From: Streptacidiphilus fuscans
Lineage (GTDB): Bacteria; Actinomycetota; Actinomycetes; Streptomycetales; Streptomycetaceae
DNA length: 64,000 nucleotides
Reading direction: 5' to 3'
Assembly (NCBI RefSeq): GCF_015690355.1
Contig: NZ_JADPRT010000006.1
Coordinates: 56,003-120,002 of the forward strand
Below the pieces are notes generated by a model, which worked only from the letters and a program-made list of their open reading frames with translations, did no database searches and was not told the origin of the DNA. This document shows, in pieces, positions 15,538 through 23,988 of this stretch; position 1 is the stretch's first letter, and each line of letters opens with the position of its first letter. The translations under genes and the position numbers were made by a program.

Positions 15538-16626
15538 CTAGAGTCGGCTCGACGGCCGGGAGAGGGTCCCCAGCCGCCCGAAGACCCGCAACTCGTCGGC
15601 GCTCGGCGGGTCCGCGCCGGGGCGGCTGCACGTGGCCGCGCCGGCGTCGGCGGCCAGACGCAGCGCGGCCAGCAGAGGCGGTGGCAGCTGCGGACCCTGC
15701 GTCGCGGCCCGCAGCGCGTCCCGACCGACGACCGCGGTGTCCCCGCTGCCCTCGCCGTCGCCGTCGAGGCCGTCGCCATCGAGGCCGCCGTCGCCGCCGA
15801 GCAGTCCGGCCGTGAGCAGGCCGTGCAGCAGCCCGGCCATGAAGGCGTCACCCGCGCCGACGGTGTCGGCGACGTCCACGGGCACCGCCGGGACCGCGCA
15901 ACTCCCGTGCCGCCAGAAGGCCGTGGCACCGGCGCCGCCACGGGTCAGCACCACCAGGGCCGGGCCGCGCTCGACCCAGCTGACGGCAGCCTGCTCCGCG
16001 CCGAGGTCCGGGTAGAGCCAGTCCAGGTCCTCGGCGCTGGCCTTCACCAGATCGGCGGCGCTCACCAGCGCCTCCACCCGGGGACGTTCGGCGTCCGGCG
16101 TGCCGAGCAGGGAGGGGCGCAGGTTCGGGTCGTACGAGACGGTGGCGTACGGACGGGCCGCCCGCGCGGCGGCGACCACCTGGGCCGCGCCCGGTTCCAG
16201 CGATGCGGCCAGCGAGCCGGTGTGCAGGTGCGTGCAGCCCGCCGCACCGCCGCGCAGGCGCTCCGCCATCCGCGTCGGCAGCTCCCAGCGCAGGTCGAAG
16301 GTGTAGGCGGGGACGCCGTCCTGGTCGAGCGTCACCACGGCGGTGGCCGTCGGACCTGCCGCCACCGAACCGTCGACCAGCACCACACCGTCGCCCGTCA
16401 AGTGGTCCCGGACCAGCGCCCCATAGGCGTCGTCACCGATCCGGGTCGCCAGGCGGACGGGCGAGCCCAGGCGGGCCAGCCCGAGCGCCACGTTGGCCGG
16501 GCTGCCGCCGGGGGTGGGCCGACGCACGCCCTGACCATCCGTCAGCACGTCGACCAGGGCCTCGCCGACCACCAGCGTCGGGGCCACGGCCTCCCCCGAC
16601 TCCGCTCCGTGTCCGTTCTCCGGCAT
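15538..16626 (-). CDS. PfkB-family carbohydrate kinase (fructokinase-like)
   Basis: 362 residues. It phosphorylates a sugar, probably the ketose made by the adjacent dehydrogenase. PfkB signatures are present: N-terminal LVVGEALVDVL, PGGSPANVALGLARLG and the anion hole/catalytic base DTVGAGDAF. An Asp/Gly repeat insert (GGDGGLDGDGLDGDGEGSG) interrupts the C-terminal part, making it longer than the usual 300-320. ATG overlaps the dehydrogenase stop by 1 nt (TGATG). Last gene of the sugar operon; the AfsR-type gene begins 54 bp further on. Confidence 0.9.
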   Translation of the reverse strand: MPENGHGAESGEAVAPTLVVGEALVDVLTDGQGVRRPTPGGSPANVALGLARLGSPVRLATRIGDDAYGALVRDHLTGDGVVLVDGSVAAGPTATAVVTLDQDGVPAYTFDLRWELPTRMAERLRGGAAGCTHLHTGSLAASLEPGAAQVVAAARAARPYATVSYDPNLRPSLLGTPDAERPRVEALVSAADLVKASAEDLDWLYPDLGAEQAAVSWVERGPALVVLTRGGAGATAFWRHGSCAVPAVPVDVADTVGAGDAFMAGLLHGLLTAGLLGGDGGLDGDGLDGDGEGSGDTAVVGRDALRAATQGPQLPPPLLAALRLAADAGAATCSRPGADPPSADELRVFGRLGTLSRPSSRL

Positions 16627-17615
16627 CAGGGCGTCACCAGGATCTTCCGGCCCTTGCCCGCCTTGAACTGCTGCAGCGCCTCCGGATAGGCGGCCAGGTC
16701 GAACCGGTCGCTGATGAAGACCTCCGGGTCGAGCACCCCCGCTGCGAACAGGTCGGCGGCGCGCTCGTAGCTGTGCAGCACGGCCATCGAGCCGGTGATG
16801 GTGATCTCCTGGTTGTAGATCCGGTACGGGTCGATGGTGGCGCGCGTCGCGTAGTCGGCGACGCCGAACTGCAGGTAGGTACCGCCCTTGCCGACCCGGC
16901 CGAGCGCGTCCTGGATCGCCTCCGCGTTGCCGGTGGCGTCGATGACGACGTCCCAGCCGCGCGGCTGCTCCAGTTCGTCCGGCGAGGCGGCGGTCCGGTT
17001 GCAGCCGAGCAGGCGGGCGGTGGTCAGCCGTTCGGCGTTGCGGTCGACCACGTCCACGCCGGCCGCGCCGGTGCGCTTGGCCAGCTCCAGCATCATCAGC
17101 CCCATCGTGCCCGAGCCGTAGATCAGCACCTGGCTGCCCATCCGGCTGCGCAGCACGTCGTAGCCGCGCACCGCGCAGGACAGGGGCTCGATCAGCGCCG
17201 CGTCCTCGGTCCGCACGTGGTCGGGCAGCTTGACGCAATTGCCCGCCGGGGCCAGCGCGAACTCGGCGGCGGCGCCGGGCCGACTGACCCCGATCGCGTT
17301 CCAGCGCTCGCACAGGTTGCCCCGGCCCTGGCGGCAGTAGTGGCAGGCGTGGCAGTAGAGCGAGGGGTCGACCGCGACCCGGTCCCCGACGGCGAGCCCC
17401 ACCACGTCCGCGCCCGCGGCGACGATCCGCCCGGCGAACTCGTGTCCGGGCACGATCGGCAGGGTGGGGGCGAACTCGCCCTGCAGGATGTGGAGATCGG
17501 TCCCGCACAGCCCGCAGGCGGCGACCTCGACGACGACGTCCTCGGGCCCTGGGGTGGGGTCGTCGACCGTGACGATCTCGACCACCCCGGGGGCACTGAT
17601 GACGGCTGCCTTCAC
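16626..17615 (-). CDS. Zinc-dependent polyol/alcohol dehydrogenase (MDR family)
   Basis: 329 residues from the GTG in a GTGA overlap with the permease gene. Catalytic-zinc residues lie in GLCGTDLH and GHEFAG; the structural-zinc loop CHACHYCRQGRGNLC has the right C-x2-C-x2-C-x7-C spacing. The Rossmann motif is YGSGTMGL. It resembles sorbitol/xylitol/arabitol dehydrogenases, and between a sugar ABC transporter and a ketose kinase it should oxidise an imported polyol to a ketose with NAD(P)+. The exact polyol cannot be read from the sequence. Confidence 0.92.
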   Translation of the reverse strand: MKAAVISAPGVVEIVTVDDPTPGPEDVVVEVAACGLCGTDLHILQGEFAPTLPIVPGHEFAGRIVAAGADVVGLAVGDRVAVDPSLYCHACHYCRQGRGNLCERWNAIGVSRPGAAAEFALAPAGNCVKLPDHVRTEDAALIEPLSCAVRGYDVLRSRMGSQVLIYGSGTMGLMMLELAKRTGAAGVDVVDRNAERLTTARLLGCNRTAASPDELEQPRGWDVVIDATGNAEAIQDALGRVGKGGTYLQFGVADYATRATIDPYRIYNQEITITGSMAVLHSYERAADLFAAGVLDPEVFISDRFDLAAYPEALQQFKAGKGRKILVTP

Positions 17616-18526
17616 TTGACGGCTCCCAGCGAGAGGCCCTGGACCAGCTTGTCCTGGGCGGCGAAACCGGCGACCAGGACCGGTATGGAGATACAGACGG
17701 CGGCGGCGCAGACCTTGGCCAGGAACAGGCCCTGGCTGGTGACGAAGCCGGTGAGGAAGACGGGCGCGGTGCCGGCGACCACCCCGGTCAGCACCCGGGC
17801 GAAGAGGAGTTCGTTCCAGCTGAAGATGAACGAGATCAGAGCGGTGGCGGCGATGCCCGGCGCGGCCACCGGGGCCACGATCCGCACCAGGGTGGTCGGC
17901 AGGGACGCCCCGTCGAGCGAGGCGGCCTCCAAGATCTCCTTGGGGACCTCGCCCAGGAACGAGCGCATCATCCACACCGCGATCGGCAGGTTCATCGACG
18001 TGTAGAGGATGACGAGCAGCCAGATGTCGTCCAGCATCCCGGCGTTCTGCGCGATCAGGTAGATCGGCAGTAGCCCGGCGACGACCGGCAGCATCTTGGT
18101 GGACAGGAAGAAGAACAGGACGTCGCTCCACTTGCGTACCGGCTTGATCGACAGCGCGTACGCGGCGGGGATGGCGAGCACCAGCACGAGCAGGGTCGAC
18201 GCGACGCTCGCGGTCAGGGAGTTGATCAGCGGCGGCCAGGGGCTGACCCCCGTCCCGGCGCCGAAGAACTCGCGGTAGCCGGACAGGGTCAGCGGGGCGC
18301 CGAGGCTCGGCGGGTTGGTCGCGGCGTCCTGTTCGCTGTGCAGCGAGGTGAGCACCATCCAGGCGAACGGCAGGAAGAAGAGCAGTCCGGACAGCCAGGC
18401 CACCAGGCCCAGCACCCGTCCGCCGCCGCCGCGCCCGTCGCGGTGTGCGGTCGCGCGCCGGTCGGACCGGGCCGGACGTCGGGGCCGGATGCGGCGGATC
18501 ACGGCGGTGGTCACGTCGGTGGTCAC
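17612..18526 (-). CDS. Carbohydrate ABC transporter permease (MalG type)
   Basis: 304 residues from a GTG preceded by GGAGGAG and overlapping the upstream permease stop (GTGA). Six predicted transmembrane helices; the cytoplasmic EAA loop that contacts the ATPase is EAASLDGASLPTTLVRIVAP. It starts with a basic cytosolic tail (RRIRPRRPARSDRR). With the preceding gene it forms the membrane channel of a CUT1 importer. The operon holds no ATPase gene; in streptomycetes the shared ATPase MsiK commonly energises such systems. Confidence 0.95.
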   Translation of the reverse strand: MTTDVTTAVIRRIRPRRPARSDRRATAHRDGRGGGGRVLGLVAWLSGLLFFLPFAWMVLTSLHSEQDAATNPPSLGAPLTLSGYREFFGAGTGVSPWPPLINSLTASVASTLLVLVLAIPAAYALSIKPVRKWSDVLFFFLSTKMLPVVAGLLPIYLIAQNAGMLDDIWLLVILYTSMNLPIAVWMMRSFLGEVPKEILEAASLDGASLPTTLVRIVAPVAAPGIAATALISFIFSWNELLFARVLTGVVAGTAPVFLTGFVTSQGLFLAKVCAAAVCISIPVLVAGFAAQDKLVQGLSLGAVK

Positions 18527-19485
18527 GGCTTCTCCTCCCGCAGCAGCGACGAGACGGTGCGCAGCGCCAGGGTGGCGATGAGCAGGGAACAGATGACGAC
18601 GATCACGCCCTCGGCCGACGCCTGCCCGTAGTCGTGGCCCTCGTAGAAGGTCTGGTAGACGGCGTAGGGGAGGTTGGCGGTGCCCAGGCCGCCGGAGGTG
18701 ATGGTGAAGACGGCGTCGAAGTTCTGCACCACGTAGATGCTTCCGAGCAGCGCCGCCAGCTCCAGATAGCGGAGCAGGTGGGGGAAGGTGAGGTAGCGGA
18801 ACACCTGCCAGGTGCTCGCGCCGTCCACCTTGGCGGCCTCGACCACGTCGGCCGGGCGGCTCTGCAGCCCGGCGAGCAGGATCAGCATCATGAACGGCGT
18901 CCACTGCCAGACCAGCGAGGCCTCGACCGAGATCAGCGGCACGGACGACAGCCAGTCGGGCTGCGGCGCGTGGCTGCTGCCGAACAGGCTCCAGATCCAG
19001 GTCAGCGATCCGTTGAGCAGCCCGTAGGTGGCGTTGTAGATCGCGTGCTTCCACAGCAGCGCCGACGCGACCGGTACCACCAGGAACGGCGTGATCAGCA
19101 TGGTGCGGACGACGCCGCGGCCGAAGAACTTCCGGTCGAGCAGCAGCGCCAGCCCGAGCCCGAGTAGCAGGCTCACCAGCACCACCGTGGCGGTCAGCAC
19201 GACCGTGGTGAGGATCGCGGAGCGCAGCGTGGGATCGGTCAGTGCGTTGCGGTAGTTGCTCACCCCGCCGAACCCGCGGTCGGCCGGGTCGAGCGCGTTC
19301 CAGCGCATGAAGGAGATCACCACGGTGCCGACGAACGGCAGTTGGGTGACGACGATCATGAAGATCAGCGCGGGCAGCAGCGGCGCCCGGCGGGCCCACG
19401 CGCCTCGCTGCCGGGGCTTCTTCGTGGACGTGTGCGCCGCGAGAGCGGGCGAACCGCGACGGGTGGTCAGGAGGGGGGTGCTCAT
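18523..19485 (-). CDS. Carbohydrate ABC transporter permease (MalF type)
   Basis: 320 residues from the ATG at 19485 (GGAG 7 nt upstream); an ATG-type start 18 codons earlier is possible but lacks a ribosome binding site. Six transmembrane helices, with EAA loop VEAAKVDGASTWQVFRYLTF. Partner of the MalG-type permease. It begins 28 bp after the binding-protein gene in the same operon. Confidence 0.95.
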   Translation of the reverse strand: MSTPLLTTRRGSPALAAHTSTKKPRQRGAWARRAPLLPALIFMIVVTQLPFVGTVVISFMRWNALDPADRGFGGVSNYRNALTDPTLRSAILTTVVLTATVVLVSLLLGLGLALLLDRKFFGRGVVRTMLITPFLVVPVASALLWKHAIYNATYGLLNGSLTWIWSLFGSSHAPQPDWLSSVPLISVEASLVWQWTPFMMLILLAGLQSRPADVVEAAKVDGASTWQVFRYLTFPHLLRYLELAALLGSIYVVQNFDAVFTITSGGLGTANLPYAVYQTFYEGHDYGQASAEGVIVVICSLLIATLALRTVSSLLREEKP

Positions 19486-19513
19486 GGGGTCGCTCCGAGG
19501 TGTCGTCTCTGCG

Positions 19514-20881
19514 TCACTGGCCGGCGTGCTGGGCGCCAACCTTGGCCGCCAGCGACTGACTGGTGCTCAGGGCCTGGCTGACGCTGGTCTGGCCCGCGAT
19601 CGCGGCGCTGATCTGCTGGGAGACCTGGGTGCCCAGATCCTCGAACTCGGGGATCCCGACGAACTGGATGCCGGGGGCGGGACGCGGCTGCACGCCGGGG
19701 TTCTGCGGATCGGCGGAGTCGATCGCGGTCAGCGTGGGCTGGGCGAAGGCCGTCGCCGCGGCGGTGTAGCCGGGGTTGGTGTAGGTCGAGGCGCGCTTGC
19801 CCGCCGGCACCCGGGACCAGCCGAGGGTGCTGCCGACCAGCTGCTCGTACTGCTTGCTGGAGGCCCAGGAGATGAACTTCCACGCGTCGCTCTGGTGTTG
19901 GCTGGCCTTCTGGACGCCCCAGGCCCAGGTGTAGAGCCAGCCCGAGCTCTTGGTCTGGTCGACCGGCGCGGGCACGTAGCCGAGCTTCCCGGCGACGGGA
20001 GAGCCGCTGCCCTCCAGGGATCCGGCCGCCGAGGTGGCGTCGTACCACATGGCGACCTTGCCCTGCTCCATGTCGTTCAGGCACTCGGTGAACCCGGACT
20101 GCGCGGCGCCCGCCTCGCCGTGGGCGCGCACCAGGTTCACGTAGAAGGAGGTCGCCTTGGTGAAGGCGGGGCTGGTCAGCTGGGCCTTCCAGTCCTTGGT
20201 GAACCAGGTGCCGCCCATGGTGTTGACCACAGTGGTGAGCGGCGCGATCACCTCACCCCAACCGGGCTGCCCGCGCAGGCAGATGCCCTTCATGCCGGGC
20301 TGGGCCCCGTCGGTCTCGGCGGCCAGCTGGGCGACCTGCTCCCAGGTCGGGTGGGCCGGCATGGTCAGGTGCTTGGCCGCGAACACGTCCTTCCGGTACA
20401 TCAGGAAGGACGACTCGCCGTAGAAGGGCTCGGCGTAGATCTGGCCGTTGACGGTGAGCGACTGCTGGATGGTGGGCAGGATGTCGCTCTGGTCGAAGGT
20501 GGGGTCCGCGGCGGCCTCGGAGGAGAGGGGGGCCAGCCAGCCGTTCTTGGCGAAGAACGGCGTCTCGTAGTTGCTGATGGTCGCCACGTCGTACTGGCCG
20601 GACTGGCTGGAGAAGTCCTGGGTGATCTTGTCCCGGACGTCGTTCTCCGGCAGCACGGTGAAGTGCACGGTGATACCGGTGGACTGGGTGAAGTACTTGG
20701 CGGTGAGCTGCTGCAGGTCCTCCATCTGCGGGTTGTTCACCATGAGCACGTTGATGGAGTGCGCGGCGCCGCCCGTGGCGCTCCCGCCACCCGCGCCGGC
20801 GCAGGCGGTCAACAGCGCGGTGCTGAGCAGCAGGGCGCCCACGGGGGCGGTGCGGCGGAGGAGGCTTCGTCTACCGGTCAT
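19514..20881 (-). CDS. Sugar/polyol ABC transporter substrate-binding lipoprotein
   Basis: 455 residues from the ATG at 20881 (AGAAGGAC upstream). Lipoprotein signal: RRSLLRR, a hydrophobic core and lipobox LLTAC, so the mature protein is anchored outside through Cys. The rest is a family 1 extracellular solute-binding protein (SINVLMVNNPQMEDLQQLTA; YDVATISNYETPFFAKNGWL; QGKVAMWYDATSAAGSLEGS). First structural gene of the operon, preceded by the overlapping palindromes at 20950-20978. It sets the specificity, which its neighbours suggest is a polyol. Confidence 0.94.
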   Translation of the reverse strand: MTGRRSLLRRTAPVGALLLSTALLTACAGAGGGSATGGAAHSINVLMVNNPQMEDLQQLTAKYFTQSTGITVHFTVLPENDVRDKITQDFSSQSGQYDVATISNYETPFFAKNGWLAPLSSEAAADPTFDQSDILPTIQQSLTVNGQIYAEPFYGESSFLMYRKDVFAAKHLTMPAHPTWEQVAQLAAETDGAQPGMKGICLRGQPGWGEVIAPLTTVVNTMGGTWFTKDWKAQLTSPAFTKATSFYVNLVRAHGEAGAAQSGFTECLNDMEQGKVAMWYDATSAAGSLEGSGSPVAGKLGYVPAPVDQTKSSGWLYTWAWGVQKASQHQSDAWKFISWASSKQYEQLVGSTLGWSRVPAGKRASTYTNPGYTAAATAFAQPTLTAIDSADPQNPGVQPRPAPGIQFVGIPEFEDLGTQVSQQISAAIAGQTSVSQALSTSQSLAAKVGAQHAGQ

Positions 20882-20949
20882 GTCGTCCTTCTTTCCGGGA
20901 GTCGGGTTTCCGAGGAGTGGGTGGAGGTGATGGGTGGGTTCATTACTTG

Positions 20950-20978
20950 TGCATGACATGCACTCCTTTAGGAGTGCA
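20950..20978. promoter_or_regulatory. Overlapping palindromes upstream of the sugar operon
   Basis: TGCATG-A-CATGCA (20950-20962) overlaps TGCACTCC-TTTA-GGAGTGCA (20959-20978), both perfect, 69 bp upstream of the binding-protein ATG. They are placed to be the operator of the adjacent DeoR-type repressor. On the minus strand TTGTGC at about 20986-20991 and TAAAGG inside the second palindrome could be -35/-10, so binding would block the promoter. Confidence 0.65.
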
Positions 20979-21027
20979 CACGGACAGGGCACAAAAGGGT
21001 CGTGACTGCGCTACGGCCGACGCGGCG

Positions 21028-21789
21028 TCAGACCCTGATCACCGTGGGCCCCAGCAGGGAGTAGCGCCGGGCTTCGGCGTTGGGCAGGCCGGTGTCGGTC
21101 ACGATCGCCTCGAACTCGCTCACCTGGGCGAACCGGCAGAAGCTGCTGACGCCGAACTTGCTGTGGTCCCCCATGAAGACACGCCTGCGGGAGACTTCGA
21201 TCGCCTTCGCCTTGACGTCGGCCACCACGGGATCGGGGGTGGTGAGCCCCTGTTCCCTGGTGATGCCGTTGGAGCCCAGATAGGCCAGGTCGATGACGAA
21301 TCCGCCGAGCATCGAGCAGGCCCAGGAACCGACGGTGGCCAGGGTCCTGGCGCGCACCCGGCCGCCGAGCAGCAGCACGGTCAGGTGAGCCGAGTCCGCG
21401 ACGGCGGCCGCGGTGGTGAGCGACGCGGTCACCACCGTGAGCGGGCGGTCGACCGGCAGCAGGCCGGCGAGGATCTGCGGCGTGTAGCCCTCGTCGATGA
21501 ACAGGGTCTCCGCATCGCCGAGCAGCTTCACCGCCTCGGCGGCGATCCGCTGCTTGTTCTCGACGTTGCGGTTGACCCGCTGGGCCAGGCCGGTCTCGAA
21601 GCCCGCGCTCTCGACGGGGTAGGCACCGCCGTGCGTGCGGCGGACCAGACCGTGACGCTGCAACTCGCTGAGATCGCGCCGGATCGTCTCCGGCGCGACG
21701 CCGAAGTCCGCGGCCACCTTGGCCACGTCCACCCGGCCCTCCTGCCGGGCCAGCACGAGGATCCGGTGCTTGCGCTCCTCAGCCCTCAT
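21028..21789 (-). CDS. DeoR/GlpR-family transcriptional repressor
   Basis: 253 residues from the ATG at 21789 (MRAEERKHRIL); an ATG 18 codons upstream is possible. N-terminal HTH with the DeoR signature (DFGVAPETIRRDLSELQRHG then VRRTHGGA) and a C-terminal sugar-phosphate sensing domain (ETLFIDEGYTPQILAGLL, VVTASLTTAAAVAD, DHSKFG). It lies upstream of and in the same direction as the transporter operon, with 146 bp between, and most likely represses it until a phosphorylated intermediate of the pathway accumulates. Confidence 0.93.
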   Translation of the reverse strand: MRAEERKHRILVLARQEGRVDVAKVAADFGVAPETIRRDLSELQRHGLVRRTHGGAYPVESAGFETGLAQRVNRNVENKQRIAAEAVKLLGDAETLFIDEGYTPQILAGLLPVDRPLTVVTASLTTAAAVADSAHLTVLLLGGRVRARTLATVGSWACSMLGGFVIDLAYLGSNGITREQGLTTPDPVVADVKAKAIEVSRRRVFMGDHSKFGVSSFCRFAQVSEFEAIVTDTGLPNAEARRYSLLGPTVIRV

Positions 21790-22094
21790 CTGCCCGTCCC
21801 GCCTTTCGTCACGTCTCCGGACGCGCTCCGCCCGTTCGGACATCGCACGCCCGCTTGGTGCCCGTAGCAGAGTTATACCGGTGCCCGGGTGGCGCGAAGC
21901 CGCCCGTAATCGAGGGAATCAAAACCGATGTCTGCCCGTTTCGATCAGCGCGAACCATCAGATCAGAGCTGCCTTCGGAGCCGTGGGGCGGATGTGGCAA
22001 TGCCCGAATACCCACCTTCCTGTGCCCGTTTTGACACGGGCCGGACAGACCCACCGGCTGGTCCCGGCCATCGCGTACGGCGCAGGATAGGGCC

Positions 22095-22541
22095 ATGACG
22101 CCACCACCCTCCTTCGACGTGGACGAGTTCCTCGCGCAACCGCTCACCGCTCGGATCGCCACCAACGGGCCGACGGTGCGCCCGGTCTGGTACCTGTGGG
22201 AGGAGGGCGCGTTCTGGGTGCTGACCGGGCCCTGGGCGCGGCTGATGCGGCGGGTGGAGCGGGATCCCGACGTGGCGCTCGTGGTGGACGAGTGCGACCT
22301 CGTCAGCGGACTGGTCCGGCAGGTGATCGCGCGCGGCCGCGCCGAGTTGACGCCGTTCGACGTACCGCGCGGACGACGCAAACTCACCCGCTACCTCGGC
22401 CCGGACGAGTCCCGCTGGGACGCGCGCTTCCGCGCCTACCTCCACGACGACCCCACCTCACGCGGCACGACCTGGCTGCGCCTTCAGCCGACGACGCTGG
22501 TCGCCAACGACCTGACCTACGACACCTCAGGCCTGGCATGA
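22095..22541 (+). CDS. Pyridoxamine 5'-phosphate oxidase-fold flavin/F420-binding protein
   Basis: 148 residues with the split-barrel pattern FLAQPLTARIAT, VRPVWYLWEEGAFWVLTG and LVVDECDLVSGLVRQVIARG. Such small proteins in actinobacteria bind FMN or F420 and reduce unknown substrates. The final codons overlap the next gene (ATGA), so the two form an operon. About 250 bp separate it from the divergent DeoR gene; I see no clear promoter there. Cofactor and substrate are unknown. Confidence 0.85.
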   Translation: MTPPPSFDVDEFLAQPLTARIATNGPTVRPVWYLWEEGAFWVLTGPWARLMRRVERDPDVALVVDECDLVSGLVRQVIARGRAELTPFDVPRGRRKLTRYLGPDESRWDARFRAYLHDDPTSRGTTWLRLQPTTLVANDLTYDTSGLA

Positions 22542-23233
22542 CCGACCAGCGTTCGATCGACGTCGCCGGGGTCCGCCTCGCCTACCGGCTTTCCGGACCG
22601 GTGGACGCTCCACCCCTGGTGCTGCTGCACGGGCTCGGCGCGGGCGCGGCCGACTGGGACGGCGTCCTGCCCGCCCTCGCTCGCCGCCACCGCGTCCACG
22701 CCCTCGACCTACGCGGACACGGCGACAGCGACTGGCCCGGCGCCTACTCGCTGGAACTGCTGCGGGACGACGTCCTCGGCCTCCTCGACGCGCTCGGGCT
22801 GGAGCGCGTCGACCTGGTCGGGCACTCGCTCGGTGGTGTGGTCGCCTACCTCGTCGCGGCGGAACGGCCCGGCCACGTGGGACGGTTGGTGCTGGAGGAC
22901 GTGCCGCTGCCACGTCCGCGCGTACCCACGCGCCCGACCCGGCCGGACGGTCCGCTGGCGTTCGACTGGGAGATGGTGCTGGCGCTGCGGAAGCAGCTGG
23001 ACACCCCTCCGGTCGAGTGGCTGGACCAGCTGGGCGCGATCACCGCGCAGACGCTGGTGATCGCCGGAGGACCGGACAGCCACATCCCGCAGGACGGCGT
23101 CGCCGAACTGGCCCGCACAGTGCGGAACGGACGCCTCGTCACCATCCCTGCCGGACACCTGGTCCACGCCACCGCGCCGGACGCGTTTCTCACCGCCGTC
23201 CTGGACTTCCTGCACCTGCACCCATCGGGCTGA
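22538..23233 (+). CDS. Alpha/beta hydrolase
   Basis: 231 residues from the ATG in the ATGA overlap. Catalytic machinery is intact: oxyanion strand LVLLHGLGAG, nucleophile GHSLGG, acid in IAGGPDSHIP and base in AGHLVHATAP. The lid is short, since the protein is about 40 residues under the usual 270. It probably hydrolyses a small ester or lactone. Coupling with the flavin/F420 protein suggests a shared pathway that I cannot name. Confidence 0.9.
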   Translation: MTDQRSIDVAGVRLAYRLSGPVDAPPLVLLHGLGAGAADWDGVLPALARRHRVHALDLRGHGDSDWPGAYSLELLRDDVLGLLDALGLERVDLVGHSLGGVVAYLVAAERPGHVGRLVLEDVPLPRPRVPTRPTRPDGPLAFDWEMVLALRKQLDTPPVEWLDQLGAITAQTLVIAGGPDSHIPQDGVAELARTVRNGRLVTIPAGHLVHATAPDAFLTAVLDFLHLHPSG

Positions 23234-23354
23234 CACGCCGACGCGCTCGACCCGTCCATCGGACCGGCCGTCAACAACCTTGGCAACGGCCCACCTGCAA
23301 AGCCGTCTCAGCCATTCCGTGCATTCCTCAACTGTGCGGGTGCATACTGTTGGT

Positions 23355-23390
23355 GAGGCCTCGTCCGCATCCCCCGTCGGACGGGGCCTC
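23355..23390. terminator. Strong GC hairpin
   Basis: A 13-bp stem (23355-23367 with 23378-23390, GAGGCCTCGTCCG paired to CGGACGGGGCCTC, one T-G wobble) with a 10-nt loop. It lies 122 bp after the hydrolase stop and has no T tract. A CATACT at 23343-23348 would place a transcript start right at its foot, so a small structured RNA or attenuator for the following membrane gene is also possible. Confidence 0.6.
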
Positions 23391-23472
23391 ATATGTGAGT
23401 ACCCGGACTCATGCCCCCACGCCGCTGCAGCGCGATCCTGGAACCCAGCATGCCGTGGGAAGGGGGCCCGCC

Positions 23473-23937
23473 GTGTGGTGGTCGTTTCTGGGTTTGGGGC
23501 TGCTCTGCGAGGCAGCCGTCTGGTGGTTCACGCTGTACCTCGCGCGGCAGTCCCGGCAGCACGGCCCGTCCGGGCCGTCGATCATGGTCGTTGCCTTGGC
23601 CCCGGTGCTCGCCGTCGTGCTGGTCTTCCGAGTCGTGGGCATCCTGGCCGCGTTCGCCCTCGCGTGGCAGCAGCGCGGTGGAGTGGGGGGAACGGTCCTG
23701 CTGGCGATCGGCTCCGTGTGGATTGCGGCGATGGCTTGGGCAACTCTCTCGGACATCCGCTCCTCCCGGCAGGACGGTAGTCGCAGGCGCTTCATTCGTC
23801 GCTCCACCGCACCGCACGTCATCACGCAGGTGGAGCGACGTCCAGCTCTCCGGCGTGCCCGGCGGCGACCTTGTCGATCTGCGCGGCCAGGGCGAAGTCG
23901 GTTGCGGTCAGAACGCCGCCGGCGTCGTGGGTGGTGA
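23473..23937 (+). CDS. Small multi-pass membrane protein with abnormal C-terminal tail
   Basis: 154 residues from the GTG at 23473 (GGAAGGGGG upstream). Three transmembrane helices are visible: WWSFLGLGLLCEAAVWWFTL, VVALAPVLAVVLVFRVVGIL and TVLLAIGSVWIAAMAWATL. The family is not recognised. The last about 38 residues are an Arg-rich run read antisense through the pterin dehydratase remnant, so the original stop was probably lost when that junction formed. The natural protein would have ended near residue 116. Confidence 0.6.
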   Translation: MWWSFLGLGLLCEAAVWWFTLYLARQSRQHGPSGPSIMVVALAPVLAVVLVFRVVGILAAFALAWQQRGGVGGTVLLAIGSVWIAAMAWATLSDIRSSRQDGSRRRFIRRSTAPHVITQVERRPALRRARRRPCRSARPGRSRLRSERRRRRGW

Positions 23938-23988
23938 TGGTGAACCGGACCCCGTCGAAGGACAGATTGGTGTCCGCGTGATGCTGCG
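23822..23988 (-). pseudogene. Remnant of pterin-4a-carbinolamine dehydratase (C-terminal half)
   Basis: The minus frame reads QHHADTNLSFDGVRFTITTH and THDAGGVLTATDFALAAQID, the second half of a PCD/DCoH domain with its His-His active-site pair and STHDAGG-like strand. The frame ends in a normal-looking stop, but upstream it runs directly into the end of the MmcQ-type gene; the first half of the domain is missing and there is no proper start. It is best read as a 5'-truncated gene. Confidence 0.7.
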
